64,000 nt of DNA from Algiphilus sp022763315 (GTDB lineage Bacteria; Pseudomonadota; Gammaproteobacteria; Nevskiales; Nevskiaceae), in assembly GCF_965249985.1 (NCBI RefSeq), contig NZ_OZ252280.1, one strand, 5' to 3'. Shown piece by piece: positions 17,726-27,820 of the stretch (position 1 is its first letter; each line of letters starts with the position of its first letter). Below the pieces are notes generated by a model. The model saw only the letters and a program-made list of their open reading frames with translations, was not told the origin of the DNA and did no database searches. Position numbers and translations under genes: made by a program.

Positions 17726-18229
17726 TTCGCTCTGCTCGCGCTTGCCGTTGCTTTTCGGCAACAGCTTTTCCTCGTTTTCGCGGCCGAGATTCTTGAGGAA
17801 TTCGCGGCGCACGGTGCGCCAGATCGGCACGTGCTCTTCGGCCAACTCGCGCAGCTGGTAGAAGGGTTGCTCGGCGCGGCCAAGCATGCCGCGCAACTGA
17901 TCGGCAAACTGCTGCTGCTTCTCCAGAAACATCTGCATCGAGAGTTCCAGATAGCGGCTGATGGTGCCCTGCATCGGGTCGCCATAGAAGCGGATGATGT
18001 GCTTGAGCAGATCGGTCTGGAAGATCGGGTCGCCACCCTGTTCCTGCTCGGAGATCACCTGCAGCAGGATCGAGCGCGTGATGTCCTCATGCGTTCGCTT
18101 GTCGATGACCTGGAACGAACGGTTGTCGAGTACCAGCTGACGAACCTCTTCCAGCGTGATGTACCGACTGATGGCCGTGTCGTAAAGGCGCCGATTCGGG
18201 TACTTCTTGATGATGCGCGCTTCACTCAT
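17720..18229 (-). CDS. phaR: Polyhydroxyalkanoate synthesis repressor PhaR
   Basis: DNA- and granule-binding regulator of polyhydroxyalkanoate storage. The 169-residue protein opens with the PhaR DNA-binding domain motif IIKKYPNRRLYDTAISRYIT and then the PHB accumulation regulatory domain (around 65-125) with FYGDPMQGTISRYLELSM. The charged C-terminal tail is variable in the family. No PHA synthase gene lies in this window, so the storage genes it would control must be elsewhere. Confidence 0.93.
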   Translation of the reverse strand: MSEARIIKKYPNRRLYDTAISRYITLEEVRQLVLDNRSFQVIDKRTHEDITRSILLQVISEQEQGGDPIFQTDLLKHIIRFYGDPMQGTISRYLELSMQMFLEKQQQFADQLRGMLGRAEQPFYQLRELAEEHVPIWRTVRREFLKNLGRENEEKLLPKSNGKREQSEG

Positions 18230-18306
18230 GATGGTCGCTGCCGCAGGGATTGTTGCGGTGCATTATAGAGTGCTGTGCAAAAAACGCACCCCTGTCCATT
18301 GCTCCC

Positions 18307-19236
18307 TCATTGCGCGCCCTCGCTGGTCACGTCGGCCCGCAGCAATAGCGCGGCGTTGCTCTGCCTCCAAAACTCCACCGCCGTCTGCAATACGATCTCC
18401 GGCGCTGCGCCTGCGCGCTTCAAATGCTGCGGGATGCCAAGCCATCCCAGACACTGTTTCAGATTGGCGGTTGCCTGCGTAGGGTCGATGGCGCGCGCGT
18501 GGTTCTGCTTCGACAGCTTGGCCCCATCGTTACGAAGCACGAGAGGGCCGTGCCGGCTGCGCGGCGGGAGGTGGCCGAGGCAATGCAGCACATGCCAGTG
18601 CACCGGTGTTGCCGCCAGCAGATCAGCGCCGCGCACCACGTGGGTGATGGCCATCTGCGCTTCATCCACCGCACAGGCCAGCGCGTAGCCGTAGATGCCG
18701 TCGCGACGGCGCAGCACCACATCACCGATGTCGTGCTGCCAGTCGTAGCGTTGCTTTCCGCGCCAGTCATCCTCGACGTGGACAGCGCCGTCGGGGACGC
18801 GCATGCGAATGGCGGCGGCCCCGGTCGTTTCCGTTGCCGTGGAGATGACGCGGCTGCGGCAGGTGCCGGGGTACACCGGCCCGAAGGCGCCGCTGGCGGC
18901 CGCGCTGCGCAGCGCCCTGCGCGTACAGGTGCACGCGAAACAATGCCCTTGTGCGCACAGTTGCTGCACGGCGTCCGCATAGTGATCCAGCGCCTGCGAC
19001 TGGTAGTAGACCGGCCCATCCCAATGCAGCCCGTGCGCGCGCAATTGCTGCAGGATGCATTGGGTATGCTGCGGACTGCAGCGCGCCGTGTCGAGATCGT
19101 CGATGCGCAACAGCCAGGCGCCGTTGTGAGCGCGCGCATCCAACCAGCTCAGCACAGCGGTAAGCAGCGAGCCCATATGCAAGGGGCCGGACGGAGTCGG
19201 TGCGAAGCGACCACGATAAGGGGACAAACTTGTCAT
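18307..19236 (-). CDS. gluQ: Glutamyl-Q tRNA(Asp) synthetase
   Basis: A paralogue of the glutamyl-tRNA synthetase catalytic domain that attaches glutamate to queuosine at the anticodon wobble base of tRNA-Asp. The 309-residue protein has GRFAPTPSGPLHMGSL (HIGH-type HMGS), a zinc-site segment CFACTC ending in PGTC, and the KLSKQN motif, but lacks the anticodon-binding domain. It fits the queuosine theme with queF nearby. In enterics gluQ follows dksA; no dksA is here. Confidence 0.93.
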   Translation of the reverse strand: MTSLSPYRGRFAPTPSGPLHMGSLLTAVLSWLDARAHNGAWLLRIDDLDTARCSPQHTQCILQQLRAHGLHWDGPVYYQSQALDHYADAVQQLCAQGHCFACTCTRRALRSAAASGAFGPVYPGTCRSRVISTATETTGAAAIRMRVPDGAVHVEDDWRGKQRYDWQHDIGDVVLRRRDGIYGYALACAVDEAQMAITHVVRGADLLAATPVHWHVLHCLGHLPPRSRHGPLVLRNDGAKLSKQNHARAIDPTQATANLKQCLGWLGIPQHLKRAGAAPEIVLQTAVEFWRQSNAALLLRADVTSEGAQ

Positions 19237-19278
19237 GGCTGCATGGTAGGCACCCCTGCCGATTCAGGCACGCACAGT

Positions 19279-19290
19279 GATAAGCTTATC
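19279..19290. repeat. 12-base palindrome GATAAGCTTATC
   Basis: A perfect palindrome lies 43 bases upstream of the divergent gluQ start and 80 bases before the HAD gene. It could be an operator for either promoter, or chance. No regulator family is suggested by the sequence. Confidence 0.25.
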
Positions 19291-19370
19291 CAGGAGATGA
19301 AGACTTGCACGGCAAGCGTTGAAAACCTGCACCCGGCCGCCGTCAACCGGTCGCTGCCGGAGTAGCTGTC

Positions 19371-20159
19371 GTGCTGCGCGCCATCTGCTTTGATCTCGAC
19401 GGAACCCTTGCAGATACCGAACGTCTTGGTCATCGCCCCGCCTATAACCGCGCCTTTCAGGAAGCCGGCCTGTCGTGGCGGTGGGGGCCGAAGCTGTATC
19501 GCGATCTGTTGCGCCATCCCGGCGGGGGTCGCGACCGGCTTCGGCATTATCTCTCGACCTACCAGCCGGACTGGCCCGAGGATGCCGAGGTCGACCCGGA
19601 CAACCCAGAAGCGCTCATCCAGGATCTGCATACGCGTAAGGCCGCGCATTTTCGGGCATTGGTGCAGGACGGAGAAGTCCCGCTGCGCGCAGGGGTGGCG
19701 CGGCTGCTGAACGAGGCAGGCGCTGTTGGCATCCAGCTCGCCATCGTGAGCAATGCCAGCCGGGCCACCGTGGCGGCCGTGCTTGAGCACAGTATCGGCA
19801 GCAGCCTGCAGGACCGTTTGGATCTGGTGTTGTGCGGCGACGAAGGCTTCGCCAAGAAGCCCGAGCCGGATCTTTACCTCGAAGCGCTGCGCCGGCTGGC
19901 GGTGGATCCGCTGGAGGCAGTGGCGGTGGAGGATTCGCACCTCGGTCTGAGTGCCGCGCTGACCGCGAATATGGCCACCGTGGTTACGCTGAACGCAACC
20001 ACGCGCGATGAAGATTTCTCCGGTGCCGAGCTCATCGTCGATAGCCTCGGCGAACCCGATGCGCCCACCACCTCAGCCAATCCGCCGCTGAAGAACGGTG
20101 CCTGGGTGACCTTGGATGACCTGCGCGCAGTGCAAGCCCGTCACGCGGCAGAGGCGTGA
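19371..20159 (+). CDS. HAD-superfamily phosphatase (CbbY-like)
   Basis: A 262-residue hydrolase with all HAD motifs: nucleophile DLDGT (8-12), Ser/Thr motif II in AIVSNAS, Lys in CGDEGFAKKPEPD, and the acidic motif AVEDSHLGLSAA. A helical cap lies between motifs I and II. The CbbY/PGMB-type subgroup dephosphorylates sugar phosphates such as xylulose bisphosphate, but the substrate here is unknown. The start is GTG at 19371. Confidence 0.85.
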   Translation: MLRAICFDLDGTLADTERLGHRPAYNRAFQEAGLSWRWGPKLYRDLLRHPGGGRDRLRHYLSTYQPDWPEDAEVDPDNPEALIQDLHTRKAAHFRALVQDGEVPLRAGVARLLNEAGAVGIQLAIVSNASRATVAAVLEHSIGSSLQDRLDLVLCGDEGFAKKPEPDLYLEALRRLAVDPLEAVAVEDSHLGLSAALTANMATVVTLNATTRDEDFSGAELIVDSLGEPDAPTTSANPPLKNGAWVTLDDLRAVQARHAAEA

Positions 20160-20180
20160 GGCTTGCCTCTCATTCCCTGC

Positions 20181-20672
20181 TCAGGACGAGGCGGAGTGGT
20201 CGCCGCTGAAGAAGCCGCCGCTGAGTTCGTCGACCACGAACAACGGCCCGACCAGCAGAAACAGCATGTCCTTGGCAAAGGAGGGCTTGGCGCCTTCCAC
20301 TTTGTGGCCGTAGAACTGCACCACCCACGCCGCCACCCAGACGATGAGGCTGGTCCATAGCAGCGACAGCGGGCTCTGATCGACGGCCACGATGATGGCG
20401 ACGCTTGCGGCAAACCAGCCCGTGATGACCAAGGTCGGGCGCAACCCCATCAAGAAATAGAAGACGGAGGCGAGGGCGCTTCCGATGGTGGCGCCATTGA
20501 TCCAGTAGGCCAGCGATGGCTCCAAGCCCATCCATGCGCCCAGGGGCAGGCACCAGGCAAGCCCCAGCGTCGCCACAAAGATCAAGGGCACGCACACGAA
20601 GTGGATTTTCTGGTTCAGTGGATTACGGTGGCTCTGACCGTACTCGTCAAGATACTGTTCAAGCGTCTGCAT
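20181..20672 (-). CDS. DUF962/Mpo1-like membrane protein
   Basis: A 163-residue protein with four predicted membrane helices and the DUF962 signature: N-terminal YLDEYGQSHRNPLNQKIHFV, where the histidines resemble an iron site, and a later WVVQFYGHKVEGAKPSF. The yeast member Mpo1 is an iron-dependent alpha-dioxygenase of 2-hydroxy fatty acids; bacterial roles are unproven. ATG at 20672 has GCAGGAG 7 bases upstream, which decides it against a longer in-frame start. It converges with the HAD gene. Confidence 0.85.
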   Translation of the reverse strand: MQTLEQYLDEYGQSHRNPLNQKIHFVCVPLIFVATLGLAWCLPLGAWMGLEPSLAYWINGATIGSALASVFYFLMGLRPTLVITGWFAASVAIIVAVDQSPLSLLWTSLIVWVAAWVVQFYGHKVEGAKPSFAKDMLFLLVGPLFVVDELSGGFFSGDHSASS

Positions 20673-20770
20673 GTGTGCTCCTGCAACAGCAGTGGATGCC
20701 GGCATGCTAGGACGCGACCCGGAGGTGCGTCAGTCGTTGATTTTGCTTAAGTGTTTATGACGAATTTGGG

Positions 20771-21199
20771 TCAGATGCCGGGCGTCATGCCGGCTCCGGT
20801 GGGGTCCACATGCCATGCGGGCGGCGGCAGCGCACCCTGCCAGCCTTCGGCCTTATGCTCACCGGAAACGTGGGTGTATACGCCGCCCCGCACATTGAAC
20901 ACCGCCGTCAGCCTCATGAATCGGGGGGAGATCGCGGCAACGAGATCATCCAGGATCCTGTTCGTCACGGCCTCGTGGAAGTGGCCCTCATCGCGGAAGG
21001 ACCAGACGTAGAGCTTGAGCGCTTTCAGTTCCACGCACAGGCGGTCCGGGATGTACTCCAGATACAGCGTTCCGAAATCCGGCTGCCCCGTCTTCGGGCA
21101 CAGACAGGTGAACTCGGGAATCCGCATGCGCACGCAGAAATCGCGCTCGGGACGGGGGTTCTCAAAGCTTTCCAGCTCGCGGGTGGGGCGCGTGGTCAT
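20771..21199 (-). CDS. queF: NADPH-dependent preQ0 reductase QueF
   Basis: Reduces 7-cyano-7-deazaguanine to the aminomethyl form (preQ1) in queuosine synthesis. The 142-residue protein is the short unimodular QueF form, with catalytic Cys34 in FTCLCPKTGQPDF (30-42) and the NADPH-site ESFRD-like segment VWSFRDEGHFHE (65-76). The start MTTRPT at 21199 is the one that matches the family. Together with gluQ this supports an active queuosine pathway. No preQ1 riboswitch was recognised upstream. Confidence 0.94.
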   Translation of the reverse strand: MTTRPTRELESFENPRPERDFCVRMRIPEFTCLCPKTGQPDFGTLYLEYIPDRLCVELKALKLYVWSFRDEGHFHEAVTNRILDDLVAAISPRFMRLTAVFNVRGGVYTHVSGEHKAEGWQGALPPPAWHVDPTGAGMTPGI

Positions 21200-21329
21200 G
21201 TTCAATCCGGTAGGGGCGGGGCCGCCAAGCAGGGGCCATCGTCGCAATATCTTAAACTAGGGTTACAAGGGCGCCGGGAGGATTCCTCGGCCGTCCATCA
21301 TTTTCCCGTGCTGCTGCGCTACAGGCCGG

Positions 21330-24300
21330 ATGCGTCTTTCCCAGATCAAAGTTGCGGGCTTCAAGTCCTTCGTTGACGCCACCTCCTTGCCGCTGCCGTC
21401 CAATCTGACGGCCGTGGTGGGGCCGAATGGCTGCGGCAAGTCGAACATCATCGACGCCGTGCGCTGGGTGCTGGGGGAATCCAGCATGAAGACGCTTCGG
21501 TCTTCGTCCTCCGAAGATGTCATCTTCAACGGCTCGCGCTCACGCAAGCCGGTGGGACGCGCCTCGGTTGAGCTGACCTTCGATAACAGCGACCAGACCC
21601 TGCAGGGCCCATACGCGCACTACAACGAGGTCTCCGTCCGGCGCGAGCTGACCCGCGACGGGCAGTCGCAGTATTTCCTCAACGGCAGCAAGTGCCTGCG
21701 GCGCGATGTGGTTGACCTCTTCCTCGGTACCGGTCTGGGCGCGCGCTCCGGCTACGCCATCATCGAGCAGGGCATGGTGTCGCGCATGATCGAGGCCAAG
21801 CCGGAAGAGCTGCGCCAGTGGCTGGAGGAAGCCGCGGGCATTTCGCGCTATCGCGAGCGTCGGCGCGAGACCGAATCCCGCATCCGGAGCACGCGCGAGA
21901 ACCTGTCGCGCGTCAACGATCTGCACGGCGAGGTGGAGGCGCGCGCCAAGGCGCTGGAGCGCCAGGCGGAGAACGCGCGCAAGTACAAGCAGTACCGCGA
22001 GGAAGAGTCCAAGCTCAAAGTGGAGATTCACTTCCTCAACACGCGCGATACCGAAGCCCAGTGTGAGGCCGCCAAGCAGCAGGCCGCCACCTGCGACAGC
22101 GCGCAGCAACGCGCCCGCGCCACGCTCAATACCAGTCGAGAGGCCCGGCTGCGCGCCGAGGTCGAGCTGGAATCCGCGCGCAACGCCTTCAACGCGGCGC
22201 AAAGCGCGCATTACAGCGCCGAGGCGGAATACGCCCGCGCTGAACAGGGTTTGCGCCATGCCCGCCAGCTGGCGGACATGCGCGACCGCGAGATTGCCTC
22301 ACTGGGCAGCGAACGCGACAAGGCCCAGCAGGAACACCAGACGGCCGTCGACGCCGCGCAGGCCGCCGCCCAGCGCGAGCAGCAGCTCAACGCGCAGTTG
22401 GAGCAGACCACCACCCGCCTGAAAGACGCGCAGCAGGCGCTGAGCCATGCCGAACAGATGGTGGAAACCCACGGCCAGGCCTTGCAGACGCACGACGCGC
22501 AGAGCCGCGAGCCGCTACAGGAACTGGCCGGGGAGCGCGCCCGCCTGCGCGAGCGCGAACAGACGCTCCAACAGCTCGCCAAGCGCGTAGAGCGCCTGGA
22601 GGCCGAGCTTCAGGCCACGCCGGAGCCCGACCGCAACAACCTTGAAGCCGCTCAAACCGCGACCCGGCAGGCCGCCACCGCGCTGGAAGAAGCGCGTGCC
22701 GTGGCCGAGAGCGCCGAACACAAGGCCGAGCAGTGCGAAGCGGCCCGCACCGAGGCGCAGTCCACGCTGGCCGAGGCGCGCAGTGCGCACGCCCAACTCT
22801 CCAGCGAGCACGCCTCGCTGAAGACGCTGCAGGCGGCCGCCCTGGGCGAAGACGACAGTGGCCTCAACGATTGGATCCACGGGCTCGGGCTGGGCGACGC
22901 CGCCCGTCTCGGTCAGCGACTTCGGGTCGAAGAAGGGTGGGAGGGCGCTGTCGAACATGTCCTCGGCCAACTGCTGCAGGCGCCGATGGCTTTGAACCTG
23001 GACGCCGCCGCTGCGCAGGCGGGGGAGGCGCCCGAATCCGGCGCCGCCGTGGTCGCAGCGGCGGATGGTCGGCGCGCCGAAGGCGATGGCCTGGGCGCGA
23101 AGGTCACCGCGCCGCCCGCCATCCAGGCGTTGCTGGCCGGTATCGGCTGCGCGCGGGACAGCGCGGAGGCCGAGCGCCAGCTGAGTGCGCACAGCGATGC
23201 CGCCTACAGCGTCATTACGCCGGACGGCGTCTGGCGTGCGCGTGGGTGGCTGCGCACACCGCCGCGTGGCAGCGGCGGCGGTGTCATCGCGCGCAGCCGC
23301 CGGCTGGAACAGCTCGACACTGAACTGGCCCAGGCGGCGGAGCGTCTGCAGGCGGCCGAGGCCGCCGCCGAAGCTACCAGCCGCGCCCAGAGCGAGGCCG
23401 TGGCCGCGCGGCGCGCCACGGCGCAGGAAGCCGAGCGTGCCCGCGAAGCGCATGCCCGCGCCCAGTCCGCCGAGCAGAAGGCCCAGCGCGCCTTTGACGA
23501 GCAGACCGCCAAGCGCCAGCGCGTGGTCGAACAGCGTGAGGAAGTGCGCAAGGAGCACGTCGAGCGCCGTACGGATGTGGAATCCTTGCGCGCAACCCTG
23601 GCCGACCTCGAAAGCCGCGCCCAGACGCTTGCCGGCGAGCGTGAATCCCTGGCGCAGGCCGAACGCGAGGCGCGCCAGCAGCGCGACCATGCGCGGAATA
23701 CCGTGTCCGAGGGCCAGCGCGCGGAGTCCGATTTGCAGGCGCGGCTTGCGGCCGCCCGCAGCGAGAACGCGTCGGCCGCCAAGCGCGCCGAGGAATTCGC
23801 CACCCGTGCCGGTCAGCTCGCCGAGACCCTCGCCGCCCGCGAGCAGCAGCCCGAGCAGGACCAGGCCGTCAAGGAAGCCGAGACCGTGCTCGCCACCACC
23901 GACGCCCGCCAGAAACAGACCCGCGAAGCCCTGGCCGAGGCGCGGCGTGCGCAGGAGACTTGCGAGCAGACCCTGGCCACCGCCCGCCAGGAAGAACAAA
24001 AGGCGCAGGCCGTCGCCGACGAGGCTCAGGCCGCGCAGCAGGAAGCCCAGCTCAATTACCGCAGCCTGGACGCCCAGCGCCAGACGCTGGCCGCGCGCTT
24101 CGAGGAATTCGGCGTCACCCGCAGTCAGGTAGCGGAAACGCTGGAGGAGGGCGCGGAAACCGCGGCTTGGCAGGAGCGCTTGGAAAAGCTGCAGCGCCGC
24201 ATCGACCGCCTGGGTGCGATCAATCTCGCCGCCATCGACGAACTGACCGAGACCCGGGAGCGGGCCGAGGAACTGGCGACCCAGCACAAGGACATTTCCG

Positions 24301-24830
24301 ACGCGCTGGAAACGCTGGAAGAAGCCATCCGCAAAATCGACCGCGAAACGCGCTCACGCTTCCGCGAGACCTTCGATCAGGTCAACGCGCGCTTCGCCGC
24401 GCGCTTCCCGCGCCTGTTCGGCGGCGGGGAAGCCGCGCTCGAACTCACCGACGAGGATCTGCTACAGGCCGGTGTGCGCGTCATGGCGCGGCCGCCGGGC
24501 AAGCGCAACACCTCGATTCATCTGCTGTCGGGTGGCGAAAAGGCCATGACGGCTGTCGCCCTGCTGCTGGCGCTGTTCGAACTCAATCCAGCACCCTTCT
24601 GTTTGCTGGACGAAGTCGACGCGCCGCTGGACGACGCCAACGTGTCGCGTTTCTGCGAAGTCATCCGCGACATGTCCGACAGCGTCCAATTTGTCATCAT
24701 TACCCACAACAAGATCACGATGGCGCTGGCTGATCACCTGCACGGCGTGACCATGGCCGAGCCAGGAAGCTCGCGCCTCGTGAGCGTGGATGTACAGGAA
24801 GCCGCCAGCCTGGCCGGAGAAGCCGCTTGA
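21330..24830 (+). CDS. smc: Chromosome segregation ATPase SMC
   Basis: Core of the condensin-type SMC-ScpAB complex. The 1,166-residue protein has Walker A GPNGCGKSN (31-39), a long coiled coil rich in Glu, Ala, Arg and Gln (about 170-500), a hinge (roughly 510-650), a second coiled coil (about 660-1000), and the C-terminal signature LLSGGEKAM with LLDEVDAPLDDANV. Full length. The stop overlaps the TTG start of zipA. Presence of SMC instead of MukB is typical of pseudomonads and xanthomonads among gammaproteobacteria. Confidence 0.97.
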   Translation: MRLSQIKVAGFKSFVDATSLPLPSNLTAVVGPNGCGKSNIIDAVRWVLGESSMKTLRSSSSEDVIFNGSRSRKPVGRASVELTFDNSDQTLQGPYAHYNEVSVRRELTRDGQSQYFLNGSKCLRRDVVDLFLGTGLGARSGYAIIEQGMVSRMIEAKPEELRQWLEEAAGISRYRERRRETESRIRSTRENLSRVNDLHGEVEARAKALERQAENARKYKQYREEESKLKVEIHFLNTRDTEAQCEAAKQQAATCDSAQQRARATLNTSREARLRAEVELESARNAFNAAQSAHYSAEAEYARAEQGLRHARQLADMRDREIASLGSERDKAQQEHQTAVDAAQAAAQREQQLNAQLEQTTTRLKDAQQALSHAEQMVETHGQALQTHDAQSREPLQELAGERARLREREQTLQQLAKRVERLEAELQATPEPDRNNLEAAQTATRQAATALEEARAVAESAEHKAEQCEAARTEAQSTLAEARSAHAQLSSEHASLKTLQAAALGEDDSGLNDWIHGLGLGDAARLGQRLRVEEGWEGAVEHVLGQLLQAPMALNLDAAAAQAGEAPESGAAVVAAADGRRAEGDGLGAKVTAPPAIQALLAGIGCARDSAEAERQLSAHSDAAYSVITPDGVWRARGWLRTPPRGSGGGVIARSRRLEQLDTELAQAAERLQAAEAAAEATSRAQSEAVAARRATAQEAERAREAHARAQSAEQKAQRAFDEQTAKRQRVVEQREEVRKEHVERRTDVESLRATLADLESRAQTLAGERESLAQAEREARQQRDHARNTVSEGQRAESDLQARLAAARSENASAAKRAEEFATRAGQLAETLAAREQQPEQDQAVKEAETVLATTDARQKQTREALAEARRAQETCEQTLATARQEEQKAQAVADEAQAAQQEAQLNYRSLDAQRQTLAARFEEFGVTRSQVAETLEEGAETAAWQERLEKLQRRIDRLGAINLAAIDELTETRERAEELATQHKDISDALETLEEAIRKIDRETRSRFRETFDQVNARFAARFPRLFGGGEAALELTDEDLLQAGVRVMARPPGKRNTSIHLLSGGEKAMTAVALLLALFELNPAPFCLLDEVDAPLDDANVSRFCEVIRDMSDSVQFVIITHNKITMALADHLHGVTMAEPGSSRLVSVDVQEAASLAGEAA

Positions 24831-25543
24831 CTGCACTGCAACTGTCTCTACTCATCCTGGCGCTGGTCGTCATCGCGGCGGTCGGCTTTGTCAGCTACCG
24901 GCGCAGCGAAGCGCCGCGCAGCGCCCATCGCAAGGCGCCGCGGGTCGACGGCCGCGAGGAGCAGCTGGATCTGCTCGGCGAAAGCAGCGCCGCCGGCCGT
25001 TTTGACGAATTCGGCGTTGGTGAACCGCGCCGCGCTGGTGGTTATTCCAGCAGCCCCCAGCCGACACCCAGCGCCGCCGCGCCGGAACAGCAGCGCCAGG
25101 CCGGTGCTCCAGCTGCCGCTTCGGCACCGCAGGAGGAGGAGAAGATCGTCTCCCTGTTCGTGCTGCAGCGCGAAGGCCAGCCTATAGCGGGCACCACCAT
25201 TCACCGCCAGTTGCACGCGCTGGGCCTGGAGCCGGGCGACCGCCTGACCTATGAGCGGCGTGTCGGGGGCGTGACCTGGTTCCATGTCGCCAACATGCGC
25301 AAACCCGGCGTACTGGACCCCGGTGAAGCGGACCAGTTTGAAACCCCCGGCCTCAGCCTGTTCGCGCTGCTCAATTCGGCCGATGACCCGGTCGTCGCTT
25401 TCGATGATTTGGTCGAAACCGCGCAGCGGCTGGCGCACAGCCTGGACGCCGTGGTGTTGGATGGCGAGCGCCGACCGCTGGAAGCCAACGGCATCACCGA
25501 GCTGCGCGAGGACGTCCGCGACTGGCACGCCAAGCGGGCATGA
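24827..25543 (+). CDS. zipA: Cell division protein ZipA
   Basis: Essential gammaproteobacterial membrane anchor for FtsZ. The 238-residue product has an N-terminal membrane helix (3-24), a basic then Pro/Gln/Ala-rich linker (about 25-105), and a C-terminal FtsZ-binding domain (about 106-235) with KIVSLFVLQREGQPIAG. The start is a TTG overlapping the smc stop (TTGA); no better start exists, since the transmembrane segment begins immediately. The stop overlaps the ligA start (ATGA). An smc-zipA-ligA operon is well known. Confidence 0.92.
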   Translation: MTALQLSLLILALVVIAAVGFVSYRRSEAPRSAHRKAPRVDGREEQLDLLGESSAAGRFDEFGVGEPRRAGGYSSSPQPTPSAAAPEQQRQAGAPAAASAPQEEEKIVSLFVLQREGQPIAGTTIHRQLHALGLEPGDRLTYERRVGGVTWFHVANMRKPGVLDPGEADQFETPGLSLFALLNSADDPVVAFDDLVETAQRLAHSLDAVVLDGERRPLEANGITELREDVRDWHAKRA

Positions 25544-27597
25544 GCGCATCGCCCGCGGAACGCGCAGAACAACTGCGCGAAACCATCCGCGCGCACGACC
25601 GGCGCTATTATCAGGACGACGCGCCCACCATCAGCGATGCCGAATACGACCGGCTGTTTCGCGAACTGGTGCAGCTCGAAGAAGCCCACCCCGAACTGCA
25701 GGCGCCGGATTCCCCGACCCAGCGCGTGGGCGCGCCGGCCTCGGATGCTTTCACCCCGGTCAACTTCGCCGTGCCGATGCTGTCGCTGGGCAACGCCTTC
25801 GACGCCAATGAGGCGCGCGAATTCGACCGCCGCTTGTGCGATGTGCTGGGGGTATCCCAATGCGATTACGTCGCCGAGCCCAAGTTCGACGGGGCGGCAG
25901 TGTCGCTGCTCTATGAAAATGGCAAATTCACGCGCGGCGCCACGCGCGGCGACGGCCGCACCGGCGAGGACATCACCGCCAATCTGCGTACCGTGCAGGA
26001 TCTGCCGCTGGCGCTGAAGGCTGAAGCACCGGCGCGCATCGAAATCCGCGGCGAAGTCGTCATGCCCAAGAGCGCCTTCGAGCGCATGAACAACGACCTC
26101 GCCAAGCGGGGCGAAAAGCGCTTCGTGAACCCGCGCAACGCCGCCGCCGGCAGCCTGCGCCAGATCGACCCCAAGATCACGGCCAAGCGCCCGCTGTCCT
26201 TCATGGCCTACGCCGTGGGCGCGGGCGAGGAGCAGCTATCGGTCAGGACACAGCGCGAACTGCTCGACCAGCTCAAGGCGTGGGGCTTCCAGGTGAGCGA
26301 GAACGCCGTACTGGCCCAGGGCATCGACGCATGCCTGGCGCACTACGACCAGCTCATGGACGCGCGCGCTGAGATGGAAGTCGAGATCGATGGCGTCGTC
26401 TACAAGCTCAATGCGCTCGCCGCGCGCGAGGAAGCCGGCCATCTCGCCCGCACGCCGCGCTGGGCCATCGCCCACAAATTCCCGGCCGAGGAGGTCGAGA
26501 CTGTCCTCCAGGATGTCGAGTACCAGGTCGGCCGTACCGGCGCGGTCACCCCCGTGGCGCGCCTGCAGCCCGTCTTCGTAGGCGGGGCGACCGTCTCGAA
26601 CGCCACCCTGCACAACGCCGACGAGCTCGAACGCAAGGACATCCACATCGGCGACGCCGTCATCGTGCGCCGGGCAGGGGACGTCATCCCCGAAGTTGTG
26701 CGCGCCATTCCGGAAAAACGGCCCAATGGCGCACAGAAGCCGGAGATTCCCAGCGAATGCCCCGTCTGCGGCGCCCATGTCGCCCGCCCGGAAGGCGAGG
26801 TCGTCGCCCGCTGCACCAACGGACTGGCATGCCCCGCCCAGCGCCACGCAGCCCTGGCGCACTTCGTCTCCCGCCGCGCGATGGACATCGACGGCCTGGG
26901 CGACAAGATGCTCACCCAGCTCCTGGCCCGCGACCTCATCCACACGCCAGCAGACATCTACCAGCTCAAGGCCGAAACCCTGCGCGGCCTGGAACGCATG
27001 GGCGCCAAGTCCGTCGACAACCTGCTCAAGGCCATCGAGGCCAGCAAGGACACCACGCTGGCACGATTCATCTTCGCCCTCGGCATCCCCGATGTGGGCG
27101 AAACCACCGCTCAAGCCCTGGCCGAACACTTCGGCGACATTCAGAGCCTGCGCGAGGCCGCGCTGGCGGACGACGACACCCGCGACATCAGCCCCGCCAC
27201 CAAACGTTTCCCGCAACTCACGGCCGTAGCCGACGTCGGCCCCGTCGTCGCCAGCGAAATCTGCGACTTCTTCAAAGAGCCGCACAACCAGCAGGTCGTC
27301 GAGGAACTGCTCAACGCCGGTATCCACTGGCCCGAACCCAAGCAACCCCAAGGCGAAGCCCTGGCCGGCCTGCGCTTCGTCATCACCGGCACGCTCCCCG
27401 ACGTCAGCCGCGACCAGGCAGCAGAAATCATCAAGGGGCAGGGCGGCCAGGTCTCCAGCTCGGTATCGAAGAACACCGATTACCTACTCGCGGGCGAGAA
27501 CGCCGGCAGCAAGCTGGAGAAGGCGAGGAGCCTGGGTGTGATCGTGATCGAATGGGATCAGCTGCAAGAGATGCTGCAGGCGCCTGAGCGTCCCTAA
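25540..27597 (+). CDS. ligA: NAD-dependent DNA ligase LigA
   Basis: Seals nicks in replication and repair. The 685-residue protein has domain Ia (YYQDDAPTISDAEYDRL), the adenylation Lys115 in KFDG, the OB fold, the four-Cys zinc finger (CPVCG then CTNGLACP), tandem helix-hairpin-helix motifs and a C-terminal BRCT domain from about residue 605. The domain set is complete. The smc, zipA and ligA reading frames overlap by 4 bases each. The integron begins downstream, about 220 bases after its stop. Confidence 0.96.
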   Translation: MSASPAERAEQLRETIRAHDRRYYQDDAPTISDAEYDRLFRELVQLEEAHPELQAPDSPTQRVGAPASDAFTPVNFAVPMLSLGNAFDANEAREFDRRLCDVLGVSQCDYVAEPKFDGAAVSLLYENGKFTRGATRGDGRTGEDITANLRTVQDLPLALKAEAPARIEIRGEVVMPKSAFERMNNDLAKRGEKRFVNPRNAAAGSLRQIDPKITAKRPLSFMAYAVGAGEEQLSVRTQRELLDQLKAWGFQVSENAVLAQGIDACLAHYDQLMDARAEMEVEIDGVVYKLNALAAREEAGHLARTPRWAIAHKFPAEEVETVLQDVEYQVGRTGAVTPVARLQPVFVGGATVSNATLHNADELERKDIHIGDAVIVRRAGDVIPEVVRAIPEKRPNGAQKPEIPSECPVCGAHVARPEGEVVARCTNGLACPAQRHAALAHFVSRRAMDIDGLGDKMLTQLLARDLIHTPADIYQLKAETLRGLERMGAKSVDNLLKAIEASKDTTLARFIFALGIPDVGETTAQALAEHFGDIQSLREAALADDDTRDISPATKRFPQLTAVADVGPVVASEICDFFKEPHNQQVVEELLNAGIHWPEPKQPQGEALAGLRFVITGTLPDVSRDQAAEIIKGQGGQVSSSVSKNTDYLLAGENAGSKLEKARSLGVIVIEWDQLQEMLQAPERP

Positions 27598-27820
27598 TTG
27601 AGAGATGGCGTATTGCGAGACTACTCGGTAATCTGACTCGAGGGTCGGCACATTGGGTGGCAGGGATGCAGTGGCGGTGCGCTGGGGATCTTTGGAGACT
27701 CGCAAGGTGCCGCTTGTGATGTGGCCTTGGCGTGACAGCGCCAGGCGCCATCCAGGCTTGCGGGGACGCTGGCCGGCAACCGACGTTTGGCGAATAGCCC
27801 CTGGCGGATACTGCGCCCGG

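Noticed and set aside
22515..24287. A 590-codon minus-strand open frame inside smc
   Set aside because: High-GC antisense artefact; smc itself is complete and its coiled-coil composition explains the Leu/Gly-rich shadow.
26236..27351. A 371-codon minus-strand open frame inside ligA
   Set aside because: Shadow of ligA; no family-like motif.
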